A stretch of DNA of 29,802 nucleotides from JABJOE01 sp964344145 (GTDB taxonomy: Bacteria > Patescibacteriota > Patescibacteriia > UBA9934): assembly GCA_964344145.1 (NCBI GenBank), contig CAYFME010000014.1, positions 1 through 29,802 of the forward strand, in the 5' to 3' direction. The notes below the pieces were generated by a model, which saw only the letters and a list, made by a program, of their open reading frames with translations, searched no databases and was not told where the DNA came from. Shown piece after piece: positions 1-6,919 of this stretch. The first letter of the stretch is position 1. Each line of letters begins with the position of its first letter. Made by a program: the position numbers and the translations under genes.

Positions 1-2
1 TT

Positions 3-91
3 CAAGGTCGAACCTTGAAAAGCGGACCTCGCCATCTTTGTCTAAGGTAGTTTTGACTTCAAGGTTAGACCTTGCCAAGGTTAAACCTTGG
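3..91. promoter_or_regulatory. Three palindromic operator-like boxes upstream of the RpiB-Rpe gene
   Basis: Near-palindromes of the form AAGGTYNRACCTT occur at 3-18, 60-74 and 76-91. The last two are almost head to tail and end exactly at the -10 box of the downstream promoter. A dimeric regulator bound there would cover the -35 region. The same motif recurs as a hairpin at 15088-15120. The regulator is not identifiable; an alternative is a dispersed intergenic repeat family. Confidence 0.55.
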
Positions 92-97
92 TATACT
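92..97 (+). promoter_or_regulatory. -10 box TATACT, leaderless start
   Basis: TATACT lies 6 bases before the ATG at 104, so transcription should begin at or next to the start codon. No good -35 at 17 bp is visible; TTGCCA at 72-77 would give a 14-bp spacer. The operator-like boxes occupy this position, which fits regulated expression. Confidence 0.6.
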
Positions 98-103
98 ACT
101 GCC

Positions 104-1207
104 ATGAACCAAACCGTCTACATCGGCGCCGACCATGCGGGCTTTGATCTCAAGGAGATGATCAAAGAGCATTTGCATACCGCGGGCTACCACGTCGAAG
201 ACCTTGGCGCGTACATTCTGGACCCAACGGACGATTATCCAAAGTACGCCAAAGAGGTCGCCCAGGCCGTCATGAATCATCCGGGATCAGTTGGCATCCT
301 CTCGTGCGGAAATGCTGAGGGGATTTGTATTGCGGCGAATAAGTTTGACGGTATTCGTGCGGGCATTGGCTACGCGATCGAGGCCGCGCAAACCATGCGC
401 ACGGATGATAATGCCAATATCATCTGCATCCCGGGACGAATCGAGACGCCGGACGATCCACTGAAAATCGCTGAGGCGTTTTTAACCACTCCGTTCTCCC
501 AAGCACCTCGCCACGTCCGCCGCCTCGGGCAGCTCCACGCGATCGAGCACGAAGACGCCCGACTCACCACCGTCGTCCCCGCCCTGCTCGTACAGCACGA
601 GTCTGACTTCCGACGAAAAGTTCACCACGCTGGACTCCGACAACTCGCGCCGCTCTGGCAGATCGACATTCTCGACGGCAGCATGTTCGACGCCACTTGT
701 TGGGCAGACCCTCGCGTCATCGCAACAATGGAACCCCTCCCCGACTTCGAGCTCCATTTAATGATCGAAGATCCACTTGAGGTCATCGCGACTTTTCAAG
801 AGTATGTGCCCAGCGTGAAGCGGGCGATCATTCATGCCGAGATTCAAGAGCCGCTGCGACCACTGATCCGTGAGATCAAAAATCTGGACCTTGAAGTTGG
901 GATAGCACTTAATCCGGAAACGAAGACCAAAAAGCATCTGCACGAGATTGAACAATGTAACCTTCTCCTTCTTATGGGGGTACATCCAGGTGCATCTGCA
1001 CAACCATTTTTGGGACGCAAAATCATTCGCAAGATTAAGCGTGCACGCAAGCTTGTTCCTCATATCCCGATTGCCATCGATGGTGGCGTGAATCTCACAA
1101 CCGCCCCGGACATGGTTCAAGCCGGCGCTCAGCAACTATGTACCTCCTCGGCTCTATGGAAGGCAGACAACCCCGCTCAGGCCTATCAAACGCTACGGCA
1201 CCTATAA
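104..1207 (+). CDS. Ribose-5-phosphate isomerase B / ribulose-phosphate 3-epimerase fusion protein
   Basis: A 367-residue fusion of two neighbouring pentose-phosphate steps. Residues 1-145 are RpiB/LacA-like: GADHAG near the N-terminus, a cysteine in the SCGNAEG loop, the IAANK-GIRA segment and TDDNAN, all family landmarks. Residues about 150-367 form a ribulose-phosphate 3-epimerase-like TIM barrel, with IDILDG, HLM, ALNPET, MGVHPG and DGGV in the usual order. The first metal-binding histidine of Rpe (normally HxD before the DG motif) reads as glutamine, while the later HLM histidine and DGGV aspartate remain; the epimerase half may therefore bind metal differently or be weak. The ATG at 104 is chosen over the in-frame ATG at 38 because RpiB proteins begin there and TATACT lies just upstream. 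Transketolase genes follow nearby, fitting a non-oxidative pentose-phosphate role. Confidence 0.88.
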   Translation: MNQTVYIGADHAGFDLKEMIKEHLHTAGYHVEDLGAYILDPTDDYPKYAKEVAQAVMNHPGSVGILSCGNAEGICIAANKFDGIRAGIGYAIEAAQTMRTDDNANIICIPGRIETPDDPLKIAEAFLTTPFSQAPRHVRRLGQLHAIEHEDARLTTVVPALLVQHESDFRRKVHHAGLRQLAPLWQIDILDGSMFDATCWADPRVIATMEPLPDFELHLMIEDPLEVIATFQEYVPSVKRAIIHAEIQEPLRPLIREIKNLDLEVGIALNPETKTKKHLHEIEQCNLLLLMGVHPGASAQPFLGRKIIRKIKRARKLVPHIPIAIDGGVNLTTAPDMVQAGAQQLCTSSALWKADNPAQAYQTLRHL

Positions 1208-1240
1208 ACAAGGGCTCTTTAAACCCAAAAACGACCGTGT

Positions 1241-1246
1241 TATACT
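1241..1246 (+). promoter_or_regulatory. -10 box TATACT of the cupredoxin-like gene
   Basis: TATACT 25 bases before the ATG at 1272 predicts a leader of about 19 bases. No convincing -35 is visible. Confidence 0.5.
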
Positions 1247-1271
1247 CTCGTTGAACCTAATTTTTTCGACT

Positions 1272-2081
1272 ATGAACATTGCTTCCCATCTAAAACAGCT
1301 CCTTATCGGCCTGATCGCGCTGTCTGTCGCCTTCATTGGTGTCGTTGCAGCACACGACGCACAGGCTCTTACTGATCTAGATGACATTGAGTCAGGAAGC
1401 CTCATTCGTGGTGAAACCTTCACGGCCGTGTACTACATGGGTGCCGACGGATTCCGCTACGTCTTCCCAAACTCCAACACCTACTTCACTTGGTACGATG
1501 ACTTCGATGACGTCCAGTTCATCTCTGACTCAGATCTAGCAACCATTCAGATCGGCGGGAACGTCACGTACAAGCCTGGTGCCTACATGGTGAAGATCCA
1601 GTCCGATCCAAAGACGTATGCCGTTGATGAAGGTGGTGTCTTGCGGCACGTTGACTCAGAAGAGTTAGCAACGGAACTCTACGGATCATCCTGGAACACC
1701 ATGATCCACGACGTCGCAGATGGCTTCTTCACAAACTACACCATCGGTGACGCTATCGAGGACGCAAGTGACTACGATGTAGATGAAGTCTCAGCAGCTG
1801 TTGATTCCATCAACGACGACAAAAACCTCGAGGCACCAGAAGAGATCGAGATTACCTCAGATGGATTCGATCCAATTGATGTAGAAATCGAGGTTGGACA
1901 GGTTGTGAAGTTCATCAACAACGATGACGAAAAGCACTCGGTCACAGCAGACGACCTCTCATGGGGATCTGGAACCATGCAGCCGGGTGGTGAGTACGTC
2001 AACCGATTTGACGAAGAAGGAACCTACACATTCTTCGACAGCTACGACTCATCAAACACCGGAGCGATTTACGTTGACTAG
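1272..2081 (+). CDS. Secreted protein with CPR beta-repeat region and degenerate cupredoxin domain
   Basis: A 269-residue exported protein. Residues 1-32 are a signal peptide (Lys, then a hydrophobic run, then AHDAQA). Residues about 38-150 carry a tyrosine/aspartate-rich module (GSLIRG, YVFPNSNTYFTWY, VTYKPG, YAVDEGGVLRHV) of a kind I associate with secreted Patescibacteria proteins. Residues about 180-269 resemble a plastocyanin/cupredoxin fold (DVEIEVGQVVKFIN, KHSVTAD, GTYTFFD). Only the first copper-ligand histidine (KHS) is visible. The usual C-terminal Cys-His-Met cluster is replaced by DSYDSSNTG, so copper binding is doubtful and the fold may serve as a binding or structural domain. 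The start could be TTG at 1251, but the ATG gives the better signal peptide. It has its own promoter and a terminator at 2091. Confidence 0.75.
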   Translation: MNIASHLKQLLIGLIALSVAFIGVVAAHDAQALTDLDDIESGSLIRGETFTAVYYMGADGFRYVFPNSNTYFTWYDDFDDVQFISDSDLATIQIGGNVTYKPGAYMVKIQSDPKTYAVDEGGVLRHVDSEELATELYGSSWNTMIHDVADGFFTNYTIGDAIEDASDYDVDEVSAAVDSINDDKNLEAPEEIEITSDGFDPIDVEIEVGQVVKFINNDDEKHSVTADDLSWGSGTMQPGGEYVNRFDEEGTYTFFDSYDSSNTGAIYVD

Positions 2082-2090
2082 ACAATAACC

Positions 2091-2119
2091 AAAAGATGCG
2101 GCCATGTGCCGCGTCTTTT
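2091..2119 (+). terminator. Rho-independent terminator
   Basis: A 12-bp stem with one wobble (AAAAGATGCGGC / GCCGCGTCTTTT) ending in TTTT, ten bases after the stop at 2081. The next -10 box (TATACT 2122-2127) starts three bases later, so terminator and next promoter are compacted together. Confidence 0.8.
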
Positions 2120-2150
2120 GTTATACTGAGTTCATCTATTATCACCCCCT

Positions 2151-2528
2151 ATGAAAACCATTCACTGGATCCTTTTTGCCATCTCGTTCTGGATCATCCT
2201 CGTACCATTTGTAGGTGACGACATTCTGATCTTGTTCTTTGGCGAGATGTTTGACCAAGAGCAGATGGTCAGCCTGCTTCGATGGGACGACCTGTTCCTC
2301 GGCCTTGCCATCACCGTACTTGCCCTCATCGCGATCAGCCTTGAACAAGGATCGAACAAGTATCCGGGACTTAAGGCCATGCATTGGATGCAGGTGATGA
2401 TCGGCGCATGGATTGCCGCAGCTCCGTTTGCGCTTAACTTCACCTACGAGCAGTTCACCTGGTCGCATTTTGTGACCGGCATGCTCGTGACCAGCTTTGC
2501 GCTGATGCATCTCACCTACGAGCCATAA
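2151..2528 (+). CDS. Small SPW-repeat-like integral membrane protein
   Basis: A 125-residue protein with four hydrophobic segments (about residues 5-25, 47-65, 79-98, 105-121) in two similar halves, each opening with an IHW or MHWM segment. This pattern resembles SPW-repeat membrane proteins, whose function is unknown. Its promoter is TATACT at 2122-2127. The stop codon is followed after six bases by the transketolase ATG, so the three genes 2151-4404 probably form one operon. Confidence 0.7.
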   Translation: MKTIHWILFAISFWIILVPFVGDDILILFFGEMFDQEQMVSLLRWDDLFLGLAITVLALIAISLEQGSNKYPGLKAMHWMQVMIGAWIAAAPFALNFTYEQFTWSHFVTGMLVTSFALMHLTYEP

Positions 2529-2534
2529 GGAGGT

Positions 2535-3413
2535 ATGCCAGCAATCCGAGACATCCAATCTCTTTCAGACAAAAAGCTTCAATCGTTGGAGACAAAGGCG
2601 AATGCTATTCGTCAGGACTTGTTGAAGATGCTTGAGAAAGCTGGCTCTGGCCATAGCGCCGGTCCTTTGGGGCTCGCGGACATCTTCACGGCACTCTACT
2701 TCCACGTCCTTAACCACGATCCAAAGCGACCCGGTTGGAAGGAACGCGATCGACTCCTGCTCTCATGCGGACACAACGTCCCTATTCGGTACGCCGCCAT
2801 GGCACACGCTGGCTACTTTCCCAAAAAGGATCTGATGACGCTGCGCCAACTTGGCTCGCCGCTGCAGGGGCATCCGGAAGTCCTGCACATGAAAGCGCTG
2901 GAGAACACGTCGGGTCCACTCGGCGATGGTGGACCGCAGTCTTGCGGCATGGCGTACGTTGCCAAGCTCGATCGTCTGGCTTGGCATACGTACTGCGTGC
3001 TCTCGGAGGGTGATCTTGAAGCTGGCATTACGTGGGAGGCGGCAATGTTCGCCGGGAAAGAGAATCTGCACAACCTCACGTGGATCGTTGATCGCAACAA
3101 TATTCAAATCGATGGCTACACAGAGGACATCATGCCGCTGGAGCCGCTTGTCGATAAGTTTGAGGCGTTTAACTGGACCGTGGTGGAGATCGACGGGCAC
3201 AACATTATGCAGTTCGTGGACGCCTGCCGCTACGCACAGACGATTTGGGAAAATCCTGTTGTCATCATCGCGCACACCATCCCAGGCAAGGGCGTGGACT
3301 TTATGGAGTTTGAACCTGCCTGGCACGGCAAGCCACCAAAAGTGGACGAACTGCGCGACGCGCTTCGTGACCTGCGAACCTTAGGTGGTAAGTTAGAAAA
3401 TGACGCGACGTAG
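2535..3413 (+). CDS. Transketolase, N-terminal (thiamine-diphosphate-binding) subunit
   Basis: A 292-residue N-terminal half of a split transketolase, which moves two-carbon ketol units between sugar phosphates. Visible landmarks are AGSGHSAGPLGLADIFTALYF (residues about 35-56), a SCGHNVP segment, GPLGDGGPQSCGMAYVAKL, and the thiamine-diphosphate/metal motif LSEGDLEAG...DRNNIQIDG. An AGGAGG sequence overlaps the preceding stop but ends only one base before this ATG, too close for standard ribosome binding; no better downstream start is apparent. Its last 14 bases overlap the C-terminal subunit gene at 3400, so the two halves are probably translationally coupled and form an alpha2beta2-type enzyme. 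Confidence 0.92.
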   Translation: MPAIRDIQSLSDKKLQSLETKANAIRQDLLKMLEKAGSGHSAGPLGLADIFTALYFHVLNHDPKRPGWKERDRLLLSCGHNVPIRYAAMAHAGYFPKKDLMTLRQLGSPLQGHPEVLHMKALENTSGPLGDGGPQSCGMAYVAKLDRLAWHTYCVLSEGDLEAGITWEAAMFAGKENLHNLTWIVDRNNIQIDGYTEDIMPLEPLVDKFEAFNWTVVEIDGHNIMQFVDACRYAQTIWENPVVIIAHTIPGKGVDFMEFEPAWHGKPPKVDELRDALRDLRTLGGKLENDAT

Positions 3414-4404
3414 TATGGCGAAGAAAGAAATGAAACTGGCGCGTAGTTGGAAGAACCGAGATCATCTAAAGATGATTCCGACGCGCAATGGCTACGGTGA
3501 TGGGTTGGTTGGGGCTGGAAAAGCGGACAGGAACGTCATGGCCATTTGCGCCGACCTCACCGACTCCACGCGAACGGCCGCATTCAAAAAGGCGTTCCCA
3601 GATCGGTTCGTGCAATTCGGGGTTGCCGAGCAAGCCATGGCCGCGGTTGCTGCTGGGATGGCACTGGCTGGCAAGACCGTCTTTATCTCAAGCTATGCTG
3701 CTTTCTCGCCTGGACGCAACTGGGAGCAGCTTCGTACAACGGCCTGTTTGCAAAAAACGAACGTGAAGATCGCGGGAGCGCATGCTGGTATCTCCGTTGG
3801 ACCAGACGGAGCAACACATCAAATGATCGAAGACATCGCTATCACACGTGTACTCCCTGAGATGAAAGTCCTTGTGCCATGCGATGCGATTGAAACGCGC
3901 AAGGCGACCGTCGCAGCCGCTCAGATGAAAGGGCCTGTCTATGTTCGGTTTGCTCGCTCGGCCAGTCCCGTGTTCACCACGAATGCAACACCTTTCGCTG
4001 TCGGCAAGGCACAAATCTTCCGCGATGGATCAGACTTAGCGATCGTCGCGTGCGGTCCACTCGTCTACGAAGCACTCATGGCGGCCGAAGAACTCGCCAA
4101 GCATGGTATTGAAGCACGCGTGATCAACAACATGAGTGTGAAGCCGATGGATGAGAAAACGATCGTACAAGCAGCGAAAGACTGTGGAGCAATCGTCACG
4201 GTTGAGGAAGCACAAGCGGCGGCAGGAATGGGATCGGCCGTGTGCGAAGTGATTTGTGAGAACTACCCCGTACCTGTTGAACGCATCGGGATCCAAGACC
4301 GCTTTGGAGAATCAGGAAATCCTGACGAACTCCTAGAACACTTCGGCCTGACAGCACCGCACATCGTGAAAGTCGCGAAACGAGTCATAAAGAAAAAACA
4401 GTAG
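3400..4404 (+). CDS. Transketolase, C-terminal subunit
   Basis: A 334-residue partner carrying the pyrimidine-binding and C-terminal domains. Landmarks are ADLTDSTRT, RFVQFGVAEQAMAAVAAGMAL with the catalytic glutamate in GVAEQ (about residue 79), GAHAGISVGPDGATHQ, and the C-terminal segment from VACGPLVYEAL to VTVEEAQAAAGMGSAV. The start at 3400 lies inside the previous gene; an alternative is the in-frame ATG at 3415, which would put the start after the upstream stop. It closes the operon, followed at once by a strong terminator. Together with RpiB-Rpe it supplies most of the non-oxidative pentose-phosphate branch; no transaldolase is in the window. Confidence 0.92.
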   Translation: MTRRSMAKKEMKLARSWKNRDHLKMIPTRNGYGDGLVGAGKADRNVMAICADLTDSTRTAAFKKAFPDRFVQFGVAEQAMAAVAAGMALAGKTVFISSYAAFSPGRNWEQLRTTACLQKTNVKIAGAHAGISVGPDGATHQMIEDIAITRVLPEMKVLVPCDAIETRKATVAAAQMKGPVYVRFARSASPVFTTNATPFAVGKAQIFRDGSDLAIVACGPLVYEALMAAEELAKHGIEARVINNMSVKPMDEKTIVQAAKDCGAIVTVEEAQAAAGMGSAVCEVICENYPVPVERIGIQDRFGESGNPDELLEHFGLTAPHIVKVAKRVIKKKQ

Positions 4405-4420
4405 CGAAAATATTGTAAAG

Positions 4421-4447
4421 AAAGCCATGACAAACATGGCTTTTTTT
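4421..4447 (+). terminator. Rho-independent terminator after the transketolase operon
   Basis: Stem AAAGCCATG/CATGGCTTT with a five-base loop, running straight into a T tract. Confidence 0.92.
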
Positions 4448-4490
4448 AATACTTTACTTATATTTTAGGCAGTATTTACAACAAAATGAC

Positions 4491-4519
4491 TTGACAAAAC
4501 CTCAAAAATATGCTTTAAT
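4491..4519 (+). promoter_or_regulatory. Consensus sigma70 promoter of the sigma-factor gene
   Basis: TTGACA at 4491-4496, a 17-bp spacer, and TTTAAT at 4514-4519 in an A+T-rich stretch. It contrasts sharply with the G+C-rich gene behind it. The predicted leader is about 25 bases and includes a GAGG ribosome-binding site at 4543-4546. Confidence 0.85.
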
Positions 4520-4551
4520 GTAGGGCCGTTGAACCCCAACCCGAGGAATGT

Positions 4552-5283
4552 ATGTACGGCACTGCACAGAAGAAGAGCGGGGAGACCCGGGAAGAGCTGA
4601 TCCTCGCGCACTACCCCCTGGTGCGTACGGTCGCCTACCGCATGGTCAAGCGCTTCCCGCACAGCGTGGACGTGGACGACCTGATCAGCGTCGGTACGCT
4701 CGGGCTCATCGACGCGGTCGACCGCTTCGAGGCGGGGCGGGCGGTGTCGTTCAAGGCCTACGCCGAGATCCGGATCCGCGGCGCCATCGTGGACGAGCTG
4801 CGCAAGCTGGACTGGATCCCGCGCAGCGTCCGTCGTCGGGTCAACCTCATCGAGGCGGCCCGCAAGGACCTCCGTCGCGAGCTCAAGCGCGAGCCCACCC
4901 GACAGGAGATGGCCGAGAAGCTCGAGCTGACCACCGACCAGTTCGACCAGCTCGAGAAGAACGCGCTCGTGCGCGCGCTGATCAGCCTCGACGAACCCAC
5001 CCACGACGACAGCACGAGCACGCTGGCGGACAACATCGCCGACACGGACGGTGCCAACAACGCCTTCACCCTGATCGACAAGCGCGAGACCGCCCAGGAG
5101 CTCAACGAGGCGGTCGCCGAACTCCCCGACCGGGAGCGTGCGGCCGTCAACACCTACCTGGACGGCACGACCCTGAAGGACGTCGCGCAGGTGCTGGAGG
5201 TCACCGAGTCGCGGGTCAGCCAGTTGCGGACGCGGGGACGCAAGCGCCTGCGCAAGCGCCTGGAGCCCCTGCTCGCCGCCTAG
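4552..5283 (+). CDS. FliA/WhiG-family (sigma-28-like) RNA polymerase sigma factor
   Basis: A 243-residue alternative sigma factor. Region 2 spans about residues 15-85 (HYPLVRTVAYRM, VDVDDLISVGTLGLIDAVDRF, FKAYAEIRIRGAIVDELR with the core- and -10-contact helices). The FliA-typical WIPRSVRR segment follows, then region 3 (KREPTRQEMAEKL). Region 4 with its helix-turn-helix lies at about 185-240 (LPDRERAAV, TLKDVAQVLEVTESRVSQLRTR). The ATG at 4552 is chosen over one at 4548 because only it opens this frame and GAGG sits five bases upstream. Codon third positions are almost all G or C, unlike the flanking genes, suggesting acquisition from a G+C-rich donor such as a deltaproteobacterium or actinobacterium. 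No flagellar gene, anti-sigma factor or sigma-28 target is visible here, so its regulon is unknown. Confidence 0.9.
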   Translation: MYGTAQKKSGETREELILAHYPLVRTVAYRMVKRFPHSVDVDDLISVGTLGLIDAVDRFEAGRAVSFKAYAEIRIRGAIVDELRKLDWIPRSVRRRVNLIEAARKDLRRELKREPTRQEMAEKLELTTDQFDQLEKNALVRALISLDEPTHDDSTSTLADNIADTDGANNAFTLIDKRETAQELNEAVAELPDRERAAVNTYLDGTTLKDVAQVLEVTESRVSQLRTRGRKRLRKRLEPLLAA

Positions 5284-5303
5284 CCCCTCTTCTCACTCGT
5301 TCC

Positions 5304-5334
5304 GAAGCCCGGTCGCATCTCGCGGCCGGGCTTC
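5304..5334 (+). terminator. G+C-rich hairpin after the sigma-factor gene
   Basis: GAAGCCCGG and CCGGGCTTC pair across a 13-base loop, 20 bases after the stop. There is no T tract, so it may act as an RNA-stabilising hairpin rather than a strict intrinsic terminator. Its composition matches the gene, suggesting they arrived together. Confidence 0.6.
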
Positions 5335-5367
5335 CTGCATGTTCGTGAAACTTCTCACAGCACATGC

Positions 5368-5373
5368 TACACT
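5368..5373 (+). promoter_or_regulatory. -10 box TACACT, leaderless start
   Basis: TACACT ends six bases before the ATG at 5380, the same spacing as the RpiB-Rpe promoter. The predicted transcript starts at or beside the AUG. Confidence 0.6.
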
Positions 5374-5379
5374 CCCCCC

Positions 5380-6081
5380 ATGCGCCTCAATAAATACATC
5401 GCCCAATCTGGCTACTGCTCCCGACGTAAGGCTGATCAGCTTATTGAAGACGGCAAAGCGACGATCAATGGCAGTCCAGCAGATGTAGGTCAAAAAGTAG
5501 CCGATGGAGACGTCGTGAAGGTCAACGGCCAAAAGATCGAGCCGAAAAGTCAGGACGTCTACTACGCCTTTCACAAACCCTTTGGCGTTATCTGTACGGC
5601 GGATGAAAAAGCCAACAACACGATTTTCGACTATCTTCCGCAAGACGAACGGCTTTTGTACGTCGGTCGACTCGACGTTGAGTCATCCGGACTGATGATC
5701 ATGACCAGCAACGGCGAAATCGCCAACGCGATTGCGCACGGCAGCGGTGAGCACGAGAAGGAATACGTCGTGACGGTCGACAAACCGATCAACCGTGCAT
5801 TCATCAAGAAGATGACGCAAGGCGTAATCATCGATGGAGAGATGACCAAGCCAGCACTGTTGAAAAAGCTCCGCGACAACCGCTTCTCCCTTATTCTCAC
5901 CGAGGGGCGCAACCGCCAAATCCGCAAAATGTGTGAGGCATTTGGCTACAACGTAAAAACGCTCCGACGCGTGCGCGTCATGAACGTCAAACTGGGCACG
6001 CTTGGCGAGGGCAACTACCGTCCCCTCACGAAAAAAGAACGCCGCGGCCTTCTGATGTCCCTCAATCTATGGACTGGATAG
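5380..6081 (+). CDS. RsuA/RluB/RluF-family rRNA pseudouridine synthase
   Basis: A 233-residue enzyme that isomerises a uridine in rRNA. Residues 1-60 are an S4 RNA-binding domain (MRLNKYIAQSGYCSRRKADQLI). The catalytic domain follows, with the family motif GRLDVESSGLMIMT and its catalytic aspartate at about residue 97. The C-terminal EGRNRQIRKMCEAFGYNVKTLRRVR signature is typical of the RsuA/RluB group. Which rRNA base it modifies cannot be told from sequence alone. The last 13 bases overlap the methyltransferase gene, so they form an operon. Confidence 0.9.
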   Translation: MRLNKYIAQSGYCSRRKADQLIEDGKATINGSPADVGQKVADGDVVKVNGQKIEPKSQDVYYAFHKPFGVICTADEKANNTIFDYLPQDERLLYVGRLDVESSGLMIMTSNGEIANAIAHGSGEHEKEYVVTVDKPINRAFIKKMTQGVIIDGEMTKPALLKKLRDNRFSLILTEGRNRQIRKMCEAFGYNVKTLRRVRVMNVKLGTLGEGNYRPLTKKERRGLLMSLNLWTG

Positions 6082-6596
6082 TCAACATCCTTCTTATCTT
6101 GCTTTGGGTCGTTGTTGCTACTGCCGCTTGGGCTGGATGGTCAGCAGCCCCTTGGGTGCCAAGCAAAACAACGTATCGTCAGCTGTTTTTGGATCGCATT
6201 CCGATTCGTGCAGGAGATAAGGTATACGACTTAGGTTGCGGAACCGGTACCGTTCTGATCGACGTGCTAAAAAAATACCCGAACGTTCAAGCGATCGGCG
6301 TTGAGCTCTCGCTCATCCCCTACCTCATCGCCAAGGTACGATCCTTCTCACGCCCAAACATGCACGTACGGTTCGGTAATCTGTTTAGAACGGATCTGCA
6401 AGAAGCTGATGTTGTTTTTATCTATCTCCTGGCAAAAGCGTATCCAAAACTTTTGAAGAAACTCCGCGGAGAACTCGATCACGCAGCGCTTGTCGTGTTG
6501 GAGGCCTGGCCCTTTGAAGACTTCACGCCATGGCGTACGATCAAAGAAGGACCTGTGCTGCCGATCCATCTCTATCGCGGCGAGGATCTTCGGTGA
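6069..6596 (+). CDS. Membrane-anchored class I SAM-dependent methyltransferase
   Basis: A 175-residue protein. Residues 3-28 form one transmembrane helix. A short Rossmann methyltransferase follows: motif I is VYDLGCGTGTVLID (about residues 53-66) and the acidic residue of motif II lies in AIGVELS. The NLF/ADVVFIYLL and PKLLKKL segments fit motifs IV-V. It is short for the fold and the substrate is unknown; in this CPR-type arrangement a membrane-associated lipid or protein target is possible. It overlaps the pseudouridine synthase gene, and its TGA is directly followed by a TATACT box. Confidence 0.75.
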   Translation: MDWIVNILLILLWVVVATAAWAGWSAAPWVPSKTTYRQLFLDRIPIRAGDKVYDLGCGTGTVLIDVLKKYPNVQAIGVELSLIPYLIAKVRSFSRPNMHVRFGNLFRTDLQEADVVFIYLLAKAYPKLLKKLRGELDHAALVVLEAWPFEDFTPWRTIKEGPVLPIHLYRGEDLR

Positions 6597-6602
6597 TATA
6601 CT
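6597..6602 (+). promoter_or_regulatory. -10 box TATACT upstream of the folded element
   Basis: TATACT begins one base after the methyltransferase stop and is followed by the left inverted repeat two bases later. It would drive either the folded RNA alone or the kinase-aldolase operon through it. If the folded element were absent, this box would stand about five bases before the ATG at 6920, matching the leaderless promoters elsewhere in the window. Confidence 0.5.
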
Positions 6603-6603
6603 G

Positions 6604-6915
6604 GGGATGAGGATACGCCCCAGCGCCGTCCCCAGACCGATCTGTTTTCCCTCAAATCACTTCACAGCTTTTCAATGATGCTACGGCATTACTTTCAAAG
6701 CTGTTCAGCGATTTGGATGAAAAACATCCTCGCCCTGGGTGGCCATGCGTTTATCTCGTGGCCATCTCTGGAGGCTCAGCAGCCGAAATACAAGGCATGG
6801 AATGTTTTCAAGGAGTCGTAGCCTTAGCTACGGCGACGATGAAAACAAGGTTCCATAACGACGTAGTTCGGCTGCTAAGGCCCAGAGAGACGACGCTGGG
6901 GCGTATCCTCATCCC
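6604..6915 (+). other. ~312-bp folded element with perfect 22-bp inverted ends (structured RNA, leader or MITE)
   Basis: Bases 6604-6625 and 6894-6915 are perfect 22-bp inverted repeats. Inside them further nested complementary arms can be read in order: CAAATC/GATTTG enclosing ACAGCTTT/AAAGCTGT and TGATGC/GCATTA; GGATG/CATCC; TGGCCA/TGGCCA; and GCAGCCGAA/TTCGGCTGC enclosing ATGGAA/TTCCAT, TGTTTTC/GAAAACA and GTAGC/GCTAC. Together they give a closed multi-branch fold covering nearly the whole stretch. No RNase P, tmRNA, SRP or 6S landmarks are present. An in-frame extension of the next gene runs through it but looks non-coding. It is either an independent RNA, a regulatory 5' leader of the kinase-aldolase operon, or a miniature inverted-repeat element. 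Confidence 0.6.
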
Positions 6916-6919
6916 AACC

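Noticed and set aside
4548..5348. 266-codon frame overlapping the sigma factor
   Set aside because: Off-frame Arg/Gly/Pro-rich reading; the sigma-factor frame at 4552 has full domain structure.
6713..6919. N-terminal extension of the PfkB kinase
   Set aside because: It reads through the folded element and shows no family similarity; the kinase begins at MYDLLTIGD.
6597..6919. Folded element considered as tmRNA, RNase P RNA, SRP RNA or 6S RNA
   Set aside because: No tRNA-like T arm or tag frame, no P4 conserved segments, no SRP GGAA/Alu signatures; identity left open.
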